Source: Gordonia terrae (GTDB taxonomy: Bacteria; Actinomycetota; Actinomycetes; Mycobacteriales; Mycobacteriaceae). Taken from it: DNA of 64,000 nucleotides. The translations under genes and the position numbers were made by a program. Within the stretch, counting starts at the first letter, position 1. Every line of letters starts with the position of its first letter. Of this stretch, positions 56,674-64,000 are shown in pieces. Location of the stretch: the NCBI RefSeq assembly GCF_001698225.1, contig NZ_CP016594.1, forward strand, positions 434,001 to 498,000, given 5' to 3'. The notes beneath the pieces were generated by a model. It did no database searches and had not been told where the DNA came from. It saw nothing but the letters and a program-made list of their open reading frames with translations.

Positions 56674-57329
56674 GTGCGGTTCTCCTTGGGGGTCCCGTAG
56701 TCCAGTCGGATCGCCTGGGCGACAGTGGACTGCTGTTCGTCGGCGGTCAGCTCGCGGGGCCGGCCGATGCTACTGGCCCGGTGGTACAACGTGGCGAGCC
56801 ATTCCAGCAGCAGGGCGTTCGCCACGGCGTCGGCCAGGCTGGAACCGCGTGCCACCGAACCGTGATTCGCCATCAGCGCGACCTGCGTGTCGACCAGGGC
56901 GCCGGCGACGATCTCCGCCAGTTCCGGGCTGCCGAACGTCGCATAGGGGGCGATCGGTATCGCGCCACCGAGACCGAGCTGTTGATAGTGCAGCACCGGC
57001 AGCGAGGTCAGTCCGCTCACACAGGCAACCGCGGTGCCGAAGGGTGCGTGCGTGTGCACGATCGCCTGGGCACTCGTTCGCTCGTATACGCACAGGTGCA
57101 GGTCGAGCTCGGAGGACGGGGCGATCATCCCGTCGACGGCGTCGCCGGAGAGGGACACGACCGTGACGTCGGCCGCCGAACATTCCGCGAGGACGATCCC
57201 GGTCCCGGTGATGGCGACGTGGTCGCCCGCGCGGGCCGACACGTTGCCCGCAGTGCCGATCAGGAGGCCTTCGGCGGCCACCCGCCGAGCGGCCTCGGCG
57301 ACCTGCTCGCGCAGCGACGAGAACGTCAT
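56670..57329 (-). CDS. Class II (zinc) sugar-phosphate aldolase
   Basis: A 219-residue protein of the class II aldolase/adducin family, the size of L-fuculose-1-phosphate aldolase. Zinc and catalytic residues sit at the same places as in E. coli FucA: E74, H92, H94 (VHTHAPFG) and H156 (ANHGSV). It should cleave a ketose-1-phosphate into DHAP and an aldehyde, after phosphorylation by the coupled PfkB kinase. Fuculose, ribulose and 5-deoxyribulose phosphates are all possible. ATG 57329. Confidence 0.85.
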   Translation of the reverse strand: MTFSSLREQVAEAARRVAAEGLLIGTAGNVSARAGDHVAITGTGIVLAECSAADVTVVSLSGDAVDGMIAPSSELDLHLCVYERTSAQAIVHTHAPFGTAVACVSGLTSLPVLHYQQLGLGGAIPIAPYATFGSPELAEIVAGALVDTQVALMANHGSVARGSSLADAVANALLLEWLATLYHRASSIGRPRELTADEQQSTVAQAIRLDYGTPKENRT

Positions 57330-57594
57330 CGGACGTGGGTGTCGACCCGGGGGCCGCGGGAAAACATCGCCGGGCGTGTCGCGGAACTCGCGGCGCGTTG
57401 GGTACGTTGGGACCACATACCGGACATTTACCCACATGCCTCAGCGCTCGGCACCCGGTATGGAACAGCCGAGCACCAGCGAGAGAGACGATGAGACGCG
57501 GAAAGCGCCGAAAACGCCGACGACACCAGTCGGCCCCCTGTTCTGAACTGAATCATCCGGGCGTTCCGCCCGGCACCGGCACCGGGGCGGTCAC

Positions 57595-59028
57595 ATGCTG
57601 ACCCTCCTCGGAATCGGACTCGGAATCCTGGTGGTCTTTCTGATCACCGCCCTCACCGGTTACTTCGTGGCCCAGGAATTCGGCTACATGGCGGTCGACC
57701 GGTCCCGCCTCAAAGCCCGTGCCGAAGCCGGCGACGCTGCCGCGAAACGCGCGCTCGCGGTCACCCGCCGCACATCCTTCATGCTCTCCGGCGCGCAGCT
57801 GGGCATCACCGTCACCGGCCTTCTCGTCGGTTACGTCGCCGAACCGCTGATCGGTTCCGGCGTCGGGGAGTTGCTCGGTGGCGTCGGCATCCCGGTCGGT
57901 GTGGGCGTCGCGATCGGCACGATCATCGCGATCATCTTCTCGACCGTCGTGCAGATGGTCTTCGGTGAGCTGTTCCCCAAGAACCTCGCCATCGCCCGGC
58001 CCGAGCCGGTCGCACGGTGGCTCGCTCGGTCGACCACGATCTACCTGGCCGTGTTCGGCTGGCTCATCGCCCTGTTCGACAAGTCGTCGAACCTGTTGCT
58101 CCGGGCGCTGCGCATCGAACCCGTCCACGACGTCGAGCATTCGGCGTCGGTGCGCGATCTCGAGCACATCGTGGCCGAGTCGCGGGACGCCGGCGATCTG
58201 CCCGACGATCTGTCCGTCCTGCTCGACCGCGTACTCGAATTCCCCACGCGCACAGCAGAACACGCAATGATCCCGCGGCCGAACACCGATCATGTCGACG
58301 CGGATCTGCCGGCCGGCGACGTGCTGACCCTGATGAGTACCGGGCACACGCGTTATCCCGTACTCGCCGGCGGTGACGACGAGGTGCGGGGTGTGATCCA
58401 CCTGCAGGATCTGCTCGAGTGGACTCATGCGCTGAAACAGCAACCGCCGCAAGCTGATCAGAACGCCACCGCGGTCGATCTATGCCGTCGGGCGGTGGTC
58501 GTGCCCTCCACGCTCCCGCTGCCCGAGGTGTTGGAGAACCTCGCGGACGCCCATGACGAGATGGCGGTGGTCATCGACGAGTACGGCGGCTTCGCCGGCG
58601 TCGTGACCGCCGAGGACATCGCCGAGGAACTGGTCGGCGAGATCGACGACGAACACGATGCCGAGTCGACCGTCGCCATCGAGGAGATCCCCGAGGGCTG
58701 GCGTGTACGTGGCGACGCACATGTCGACGAGGTCTCCCGGACCGTCGGCTGGGACCTACCCGAAGGCGACTACGAGACGATGGCCGGTCTGGTGATCGCC
58801 GAGTTCGTCGGACTGCCCGGGGTCGGCGACACGGTCACGATCGCGATCGAACCCGACCCGTCGACCCTGCTCGACGACGACGAGGCGCCACCCCGCACCG
58901 TGCGGGCCACGGTGCTCGAAGTGGACAAGCGGGTTCCCGCGCTGCTGTCGATCAGCGTTGCCCAAGACGAGACGCATACGCACGCGAAGAATCCGGCCGA
59001 GAGCGGAGAGGGGCGAGACAATGGATAA
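57595..59028 (+). CDS. CNNM/CorC-type membrane protein with CBS and CorC_HlyC domains
   Basis: A 477-residue hemolysin-family (CNNM) protein: three to four membrane segments in the N-terminal domain (about 1-195, with SGAQLGITVTGLLVGY and FGELFPKNLA), two CBS motifs (about 215-340, including MAVVIDEYGGFAGVVTAEDI) and a C-terminal transporter-associated domain (about 360-440). Relatives are linked to Mg2+/Co2+ extrusion. The ATG at 57595 is close to the divergent aldolase gene. Overlaps its paralogue by 8 nt. Confidence 0.9.
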   Translation: MLTLLGIGLGILVVFLITALTGYFVAQEFGYMAVDRSRLKARAEAGDAAAKRALAVTRRTSFMLSGAQLGITVTGLLVGYVAEPLIGSGVGELLGGVGIPVGVGVAIGTIIAIIFSTVVQMVFGELFPKNLAIARPEPVARWLARSTTIYLAVFGWLIALFDKSSNLLLRALRIEPVHDVEHSASVRDLEHIVAESRDAGDLPDDLSVLLDRVLEFPTRTAEHAMIPRPNTDHVDADLPAGDVLTLMSTGHTRYPVLAGGDDEVRGVIHLQDLLEWTHALKQQPPQADQNATAVDLCRRAVVVPSTLPLPEVLENLADAHDEMAVVIDEYGGFAGVVTAEDIAEELVGEIDDEHDAESTVAIEEIPEGWRVRGDAHVDEVSRTVGWDLPEGDYETMAGLVIAEFVGLPGVGDTVTIAIEPDPSTLLDDDEAPPRTVRATVLEVDKRVPALLSISVAQDETHTHAKNPAESGEGRDNG

Positions 59029-60034
59029 CCCATGGGTCATCACGGCCATCACAGTGGCCCTGATCGCGTCGAGCGCCTTCTTCGTCGCGATCGAGTTCGC
59101 ACTCATCGCCGCCAAGCGGCACCGGCTCGAGGATGCGGCCGCGACCAGCGGCAGCGCCCGCGCGGCACTCCGCAGCGCATCGGAACTGTCGGTACTGCTC
59201 GCCGGATCGCAGCTCGGTATCACGGTGTGCACGCTCGCACTGGGTTCGATCACGAAACCGGCCGTGCACTACTGGCTCACGCCGCTGTTCGCGGGATGGG
59301 GGCTGCCGTACTGGTCGGCCGATGTGATCGGCTTCGTCCTCGCCCTCATCATCGTGACGTTCCTCCACCTCGTCGTCGGCGAGATGGCGCCGAAGTCGTG
59401 GGCGATCGCCCACCCCGAGAAGTCGGCGATCATGCTGGCGATCCCGATGCGCGCCTTCATGTGGGTCACCCGCCCGTTCATCGTCCAGCTCAACAACCTG
59501 GCCAACTGGTGCCTCAAGCGCGTCGGCGTCGAAGCCGTCGATCAGGTCGCGACGGGGCAGGACAGCGATGCCCTCCGACACCTGGTCGAGCACTCGGCCA
59601 CCGTGGGCACGCTCGACGAGCGGTACCACGCCCACCTGACGAGTGCGCTGGAACTGGAGTCGTTGACCGTCGGAGACGTCGTGACGCCCAACGACCATCT
59701 GGCCGCCGTCGGTCCGACCGCGGACACCGATGAGATCCAGACGGCGGGCCGGACCTCGGGGCACCTGCGACTGCTCGTCCGCGACGACGCATCGGCGGCG
59801 CCCGTCCGCGGCGTCGTGCACGTCCGCGACAGTCTGAGCGCGTCGCCGGGCGCCACGGCGGCCGATCTCATGCGTCCGGTCCTCAGCGTCGAGTCGGGCC
59901 AGCCCGTCTACGAGACGCTCACCGCCATGCGGGAACAGCGCGCCCACCTCGCGCTGGTCACCGATGACGGCCGCGCGGTCGGGCTCATCACCATCAACGA
60001 CGTGCTCCAGCGGTTGCTGGCGACTACGGCGTAG
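59021..60034 (+). CDS. CNNM/CorC-type membrane protein without CorC_HlyC domain
   Basis: A 337-residue paralogue of the upstream gene. The N-terminal membrane domain (SGSQ replaced by AGSQLGITVCTLALG; VVGEMAPKSWAIAHPEK) and two CBS motifs are present, but the C-terminal transporter-associated domain is missing. The ATG overlaps the upstream stop by 8 nt, so the two probably make a heteromeric metal transporter. Such tandem pairs are common in actinobacteria. Confidence 0.9.
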   Translation: MDNPWVITAITVALIASSAFFVAIEFALIAAKRHRLEDAAATSGSARAALRSASELSVLLAGSQLGITVCTLALGSITKPAVHYWLTPLFAGWGLPYWSADVIGFVLALIIVTFLHLVVGEMAPKSWAIAHPEKSAIMLAIPMRAFMWVTRPFIVQLNNLANWCLKRVGVEAVDQVATGQDSDALRHLVEHSATVGTLDERYHAHLTSALELESLTVGDVVTPNDHLAAVGPTADTDEIQTAGRTSGHLRLLVRDDASAAPVRGVVHVRDSLSASPGATAADLMRPVLSVESGQPVYETLTAMREQRAHLALVTDDGRAVGLITINDVLQRLLATTA

Positions 60035-60087
60035 GAGCGTTGACGAGCGTGCGTCACTGACCCTTCGTGGCTCGTCGCTTGCGCTCC
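60034..60087. terminator. Imperfect hairpin between convergent CNNM and gluQ genes
   Basis: GGAGCG (60034-60039) and GACGAGC (60042-60048) pair with GCTCGTC (60070-60076) and CGCTCC (60082-60087), giving an interrupted stem. It lies between two converging genes. Confidence 0.5.
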
Positions 60088-60148
60088 TCGCACCTCAGGG
60101 AGCAGGGGTTATGCGTTCTTTCGGATTGGGGAGCGTGGAAGTGGGCCG

Positions 60149-61057
60149 CTAGGTCCACTCGTCGGACGTCAGGAACCACGGCTCGGTCGGCAGCGCCGCC
60201 GGGTCGAAACGCCCGGCCAGCAGCGGGAGGGTCACGGGCTCGTCCCGGCCCCCGAGGCCCAGCGAGTGGGCGATGCGGGACAACACCGTCGACGACGAGA
60301 TGCCCTCGTCCGCGAGGTCGGACAGAGTGACCGCGCCGTCGCGTTTGCTGAGCCGTATCCCGTTGGTGTTCAGCACCATCGGGACGTGGGCGTACACCGG
60401 CGGGGTCGATCCGAGCAACGTCGCCAGGTAGGTCTGGCGCGGGGCCGAGGACAGCAGATCGTCGCCGCGGACGACCTGATCGACACCCTGCGCGGCGTCG
60501 TCGACGACCACGGCCAGGTTGTAGGCCGGGGTGCCGTCGTTGCGCTGCAACACGAAGTCGTCGACCGCGCCCGAGTACGCGCCGTGCAGCAGGTCGTCGA
60601 CGCCGAACACCTCGACATCGGCGCGGAGCCGGATCGCGGGTGGGCGGGTGGCGCGGCGTTCGTCGCGCTCGGCCGCGGTGAGGTCGCGGCACGTGCCGGG
60701 ATAGGCGCCCTGCGGCGCATGCGGCGCGGACGGCGCCTCGAGGATCTCGCGGCGGGTGCAGAAGCACTCGAAGGTGCGACCGGCATCGCGGAGGTCGGCG
60801 ATGACGGCGCGATATGTGGCGAGCCGGTCCGTCTGATGGATGACGGGCGGGTCCCAGTCCATGCCCATGGCCGCGAGGTCGGACAGCTGGCGGGAGTCGG
60901 CATCCGGGACGGCGCGGTCGAGATCCTCCATCCGGATCAGGAACTGCCGGCCGGTGGTACGCGCGAAGAGCCACGCGAGGAGCGCGGTCCGCAGGTTGCC
61001 GACGTGGAGGTCCCCGGAGGGGGAGGGCGCGTACCGGCCCGCTCGCGGCGTCGACAT
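60149..61057 (-). CDS. gluQRS: Glutamyl-Q tRNA(Asp) synthetase
   Basis: A 302-residue truncated glutamyl-tRNA synthetase without an anticodon domain. The HIGH-like motif lies in APSPSGDLHVGNLRTAL, the KMSKS-like in RLSKRDGAVTL, and the zinc ligands CxC and YxxxC (ECFCTRRE, YPGTCR) match GluQRS. It attaches glutamate to queuosine at the wobble position of tRNA-Asp. Its presence implies a queuosine-containing tRNA, so it fits with the Tgt-like gene 8 kb away. ATG 61057; a TTG 9 nt upstream is an alternative. Confidence 0.9.
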   Translation of the reverse strand: MSTPRAGRYAPSPSGDLHVGNLRTALLAWLFARTTGRQFLIRMEDLDRAVPDADSRQLSDLAAMGMDWDPPVIHQTDRLATYRAVIADLRDAGRTFECFCTRREILEAPSAPHAPQGAYPGTCRDLTAAERDERRATRPPAIRLRADVEVFGVDDLLHGAYSGAVDDFVLQRNDGTPAYNLAVVVDDAAQGVDQVVRGDDLLSSAPRQTYLATLLGSTPPVYAHVPMVLNTNGIRLSKRDGAVTLSDLADEGISSSTVLSRIAHSLGLGGRDEPVTLPLLAGRFDPAALPTEPWFLTSDEWT

Positions 61058-61183
61058 CGCGTCGAGATTACCGTCCCGCGATGAGAATCGTCGTCGGGAC
61101 CGGTCTGCCTGTGCGGCCCGGACCACGCCCCCGGGTACGCGGCGGCGCGTAGGCGTTGCGGTCGCGTCGACGAGTGAGGAACG

Positions 61184-62245
61184 ATGAGTTTCATGGATCT
61201 CCCGGTCATGCCGCCTGTAGCGCCGATGCTGGCCAAGGCGGTGACCAGCGTGCCGCCGCAACCGGACGGTTCGGTGGCGTGGTCGTATGAACCCAAATGG
61301 GATGGTTTTCGCGCGTTGGTCTTCCGCGACGGCGACGAGGTCACGATCGGATCGCGAGGCGGCAAGGACCTGGCACGGTACTTCCCCGAGATCGTCGCGG
61401 CGGTGAAAGACGAACTGCCCGAGAAGGTGGTCCTCGACGGCGAGATCGGGGTGCCCGCCCTCATCGGCGACACCCACCGGTTGGACTGGGACTCGCTGGC
61501 GCAACGGATACATCCCGCCGAGTCGCGCGTGACCATGCTCGCCGAGAAGACCCCGGCGATCTTCATCGGCTTCGACGCGCTTGCGCTGGCGTCGACGAGC
61601 GTGATGGCCGAACCGTTCGAAGTACGACGGGAGGCGCTGCTGCGGGCCGTCGGTCCGGGTGGGCGGGATCGTCGCGTGCATGTCAGCCGGGTGACGAGCG
61701 ACCCCGCGGTCGCCGAGGACTGGTTCTCCGCCTTCGAAGGTGCCGGGCTCGACGGTGTCGTCGCCAAACGACTCGACGGCGTGTACGTCGAGAACAAGCG
61801 GGAGATGCTGAAGATCAAACACAAGCGCACCGCGGACTGCGTGATCTTCGGGTATCGAATCCACAAGTCGGGGACCGGGATCGGCTCGATGCTGCTCGGA
61901 TTGTTCGGTGACGACGGCGAACTGCGGATGGTCGGTGGGGCCGGCGCCTTCTCCGACGCGAAACGGATCGAGCTGCAGCAGATGTTCGAGCCGATGCGCC
62001 TCGACCCCGAGAAGGCGTCACCGGGTGAGCCGACGCGATGGCGGTCGGAGAAGTCGGGGGAGTGGATTCCGATCCGTCCCGAACTGGTCGCGGAGTTCGC
62101 CTACGACCAGATGGAGAACCACCGCTTCCGGCACACCGTGAAGTTCCTGCGGTGGCGGCCCGATCGGGACCCGGAGAGCTGCGGCTATGACCAGCTCGAG
62201 GTCCCCCTCACCTACGATCTCCACGACGTCCTCGAAGGGGAATGA
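61184..62245 (+). CDS. ligC: ATP-dependent DNA ligase (LigC-like)
   Basis: A 353-residue minimal ATP-dependent ligase with adenylation and OB-fold domains. The nucleotidyl-accepting lysine is K38 in EPKWDGFRA; LDGEIGVP, GLDGVVAKR and MLKIKHKR supply further nucleotidyltransferase motifs. Length and sequence match mycobacterial LigC. Its stop overlaps the Prim-PolC-type gene (ATGA), the same partnership as in mycobacteria, where the pair serves short-gap repair. Confidence 0.9.
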   Translation: MSFMDLPVMPPVAPMLAKAVTSVPPQPDGSVAWSYEPKWDGFRALVFRDGDEVTIGSRGGKDLARYFPEIVAAVKDELPEKVVLDGEIGVPALIGDTHRLDWDSLAQRIHPAESRVTMLAEKTPAIFIGFDALALASTSVMAEPFEVRREALLRAVGPGGRDRRVHVSRVTSDPAVAEDWFSAFEGAGLDGVVAKRLDGVYVENKREMLKIKHKRTADCVIFGYRIHKSGTGIGSMLLGLFGDDGELRMVGGAGAFSDAKRIELQQMFEPMRLDPEKASPGEPTRWRSEKSGEWIPIRPELVAEFAYDQMENHRFRHTVKFLRWRPDRDPESCGYDQLEVPLTYDLHDVLEGE

Positions 62246-63333
62246 CCATGGCATCTCGCTCTCCCGCAGAGGAACTCGACGTCGACGGAATCGCCGTCCG
62301 GATGAGTAACCCGGACAAGATCTACTTCCCCGAACTCGGCGAGAACGGGGGCCGCAAGCGGGATCTCGTGGGGTATTACCGCACCGTCGCGCTGGGAGTC
62401 GAGGAGAGCGGCGAGGGCCCGTTGATGCACGCGGCCCGCGATCGGCCGACGTTCCTGCAGCGCTTCCCCGACGGGGTCGAGGGCGAGGAGATCTATCAGA
62501 AGCACATCGCGAAGAAGCGTCCGGAGCATGTGCAATCGACTCCGATCGTGTTCCCGTCCAAGCGAACCGGCGATGCGATCCGGCCGACGGTGCCCGCCGA
62601 CCTGGTGTGGGGCGCCAATCTGGGGACGGTCACCTTCCACACCTGGCCGACGCTGCATCCCGACAACGATCACCCCGACCAGCTCCGCATCGACCTCGAT
62701 CCGCAGCCCGGCACGACCTTCGAAGACGTCCGGCGCGTGGCTGTCGAGGGGTTGAAGCCGCTGCTCGACGACCTGGGTTTCGTCGGTTTCGCGAAGACCT
62801 CCGGCGGGCGCGGAGTGCACGTGTACGTGCCCATCGAGCCGCTGTGGGACTTCATCGCGACCCGACGCTGCGTGATCGCGCTCGCCCGCGAACTCGAACG
62901 CCGCGACCCGGATGCGGTCACCACGTCGTGGTGGAAAGAGGAACGCGGAGAACGGATCTTCATCGATTACAACCAGAACGCCCGCGACCGGACGATGGCG
63001 TCACCGTATTCCGTCCGACGCAGCGCCCGCGCGCGGGTGTCGACGCCGGTGACGTGGGACGAACTCGCCGATGTCGACCCGGACGACTGCACCATCGCGA
63101 CCGTCCCGAAGCTCCTCGCGGATCGTGGCGATCCGTGGGCCGACATCGCCGACCATCGGCGCGGCGTCGAGAAGCTCCTGGAGATGGTGCAGGCCGACGA
63201 CGCAAACGGCTTGGGTGACATGCCTTATCCGCCCAGTTACCCCAAGATGCCGGGCGAGCCGCCGCGGGTGCAGCCGAGCAAGAAGGTCGCCGAGCACTGG
63301 GACGAGAAGGGGAATCGACGTTCCGATGGGTGA
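62242..63333 (+). CDS. LigD-type primase-polymerase (Prim-PolC)
   Basis: A 363-residue stand-alone archaeo-eukaryotic primase-polymerase like the polymerase domain of LigD. The catalytic Asp pair lies in RIDLDPQPG, with the third acid near FIDYNQNARDRTMASPYSVR; the SGGRGVHVYVPI motif binds the nucleotide. It fills short gaps with ribo- or deoxyribonucleotides before sealing by LigC. ATG 62242 overlaps ligC. No Ku gene lies in the window. Confidence 0.9.
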   Translation: MTMASRSPAEELDVDGIAVRMSNPDKIYFPELGENGGRKRDLVGYYRTVALGVEESGEGPLMHAARDRPTFLQRFPDGVEGEEIYQKHIAKKRPEHVQSTPIVFPSKRTGDAIRPTVPADLVWGANLGTVTFHTWPTLHPDNDHPDQLRIDLDPQPGTTFEDVRRVAVEGLKPLLDDLGFVGFAKTSGGRGVHVYVPIEPLWDFIATRRCVIALARELERRDPDAVTTSWWKEERGERIFIDYNQNARDRTMASPYSVRRSARARVSTPVTWDELADVDPDDCTIATVPKLLADRGDPWADIADHRRGVEKLLEMVQADDANGLGDMPYPPSYPKMPGEPPRVQPSKKVAEHWDEKGNRRSDG

Positions 63334-63344
63334 CCGCGGAGCCG

Positions 63345-64000
63345 TCAGGTACGGAACGCGATCAAGAGCCCCAGGTAGACCAGGTAGAGAGCCACGAACG
63401 CGACGCCCTCGTACCGGGACACCCGCCGCCCGGAGAGGAACACCGGAATGCACAGCAACGCAACGGCGGCCATCAGTGGAAGGTCCACCCGGATCAGGTC
63501 ATCGGTGACCTCGAGCGGCCGCACCAGTGCGGTCACGCCGAGGATGAAGGTGATGTTGTAGACGCTCGACCCGATGAGATTGCCGATGGCGAGGTCGCGG
63601 TTGCCGCGGAGCGTCGACATGATGGTCGTCGTGAGCTCGGGTGCGGACGTGCCGATCGCCACGACGGTGAGGCCGATGAACGCCTCGCTGACGCCCAGCT
63701 CCGTTGCCACGTCCACCGATCCGCGGACGAGCCAGTCGGCCGCGAGCACGATCAAGACGATCCCACCGAGCAGTTCGAGTACCCGGCCCCAGACCGGTCC
63801 ACCTGTGGCGGGGAGCTCGTCGGTGACGGTCGGCGACGCCCTGGCCTTCACTTCCACGCGGATGGCGGTCACGGTGTAGGCAACCGCGACCGCCAGGAGC
63901 AGCACGCCGTCCAGACGGTTCAGGTCGCCGTTCAGGCTCAACACCAGGAGCAGCAGTGCGCTGACGGTCATGACCGGCAGGTCGAGCCGAATGGTCTGAC
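63345..64000 (-). CDS. Na+/Ca2+ exchanger (CaCA family), C-terminal part
   Basis: The frame is open to the window end, so the N-terminal part is outside. The two family repeats are seen: the second alpha repeat GLTVVAIGTSAPELTTTIMS and GNLIGSSVYNITFILGV, and matching segments LDLPVMTVSALLLLVLSL and VDLPLMAAVALLCIPVFL from the internal duplication. This layout is that of YrbG-like exchangers. It moves Ca2+ against Na+ or H+ across the membrane. It converges with the Prim-Pol gene (11 bp). Confidence 0.88.
   Translation of the reverse strand, partial: QTIRLDLPVMTVSALLLLVLSLNGDLNRLDGVLLLAVAVAYTVTAIRVEVKARASPTVTDELPATGGPVWGRVLELLGGIVLIVLAADWLVRGSVDVATELGVSEAFIGLTVVAIGTSAPELTTTIMSTLRGNRDLAIGNLIGSSVYNITFILGVTALVRPLEVTDDLIRVDLPLMAAVALLCIPVFLSGRRVSRYEGVAFVALYLVYLGLLIAFRT

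Noticed and set aside
57491..57598. Short very basic frame (begins MRRGKRRKRRR) before the CNNM gene
   Set aside because: Considered as a tiny ribosomal-type protein, but it does not match known small basic proteins, lacks a good ribosome binding site and overlaps the next start.
1..64000. tRNA, rRNA, CRISPR arrays, insertion sequences, prophage genes
   Set aside because: None was recognised by eye on either strand; a dedicated search could still find a missed small RNA.

Overview
The window is GC-rich, densely packed actinobacterial chromosome, most likely Mycobacteriales (a Gordonia-, Williamsia- or Rhodococcus-like mycolata). The grounds are two DUF3556 membrane proteins, a lipoprotein PBP like PbpLipo, a LigC/Prim-PolC pair, a DUF222-HNH protein, a response-regulator-like gene beside nuoA, WXG-type secretion substrates, and frequent GTG and TTG starts. 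I saw no tRNA, rRNA, CRISPR array or insertion sequence. Identifications come from motif and sequence recognition only.

Left part (1-14.3 kb). A cut-off sigma-like HTH gene diverges from a coupled plus-strand cluster: acyl-CoA ligase, DUF3556 membrane protein, FAD desaturase-like oxidoreductase and PucR regulator. Then come a SulP transporter, an orphan gene, a divergent TetR/EamA pair with a palindromic operator, and a second DUF3556 gene whose promoter carries a KstR2-like site. Middle-left (14.4-25.4 kb) holds a LppU-like protein, an HNH nuclease behind a deoxyribonucleotidase, OsmC, an intergenic region with a 25-bp perfect inverted repeat and a 22-bp palindrome, a PhoD phosphatase, PbpLipo, and a LysR gene coupled to a beta-lactamase-fold hydrolase and divergent from an alpha/beta hydrolase.

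25.4-28.9 kb is a visibly AT-richer accessory patch. It is a five-gene overlapping operon: a small WXG-type protein, a 431-residue WXG-type protein ending in a glycine zipper, an LpqN-like protein, a 96-residue orphan and an HD hydrolase. It looks like a type VII-linked effector module and is the best candidate here for an undescribed system.

29.0-44.8 kb is the whole nuo operon (respiratory complex I) on the minus strand, nuoA to nuoN, almost every junction overlapping by 1-8 nt. NuoE and NuoF are one continuous reading frame. A response-regulator-like gene follows upstream.

Right part (44.9-64 kb). A Ddl/MurF divergent pair, glutamate decarboxylase, an autoregulated-looking TipAS-type MerR gene, a lipoprotein, an unusual Tgt homologue without its zinc cysteines, DUF222-HNH, a methyltransferase, an SDR, a class II aldolase/PfkB kinase pair, two CNNM/CorC-type membrane proteins, GluQRS, LigC with Prim-PolC, and the C-terminal part of a Na+/Ca2+ exchanger cut by the window end. 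Tgt and GluQRS, 8 kb apart, both point to queuosine-type tRNA modification.
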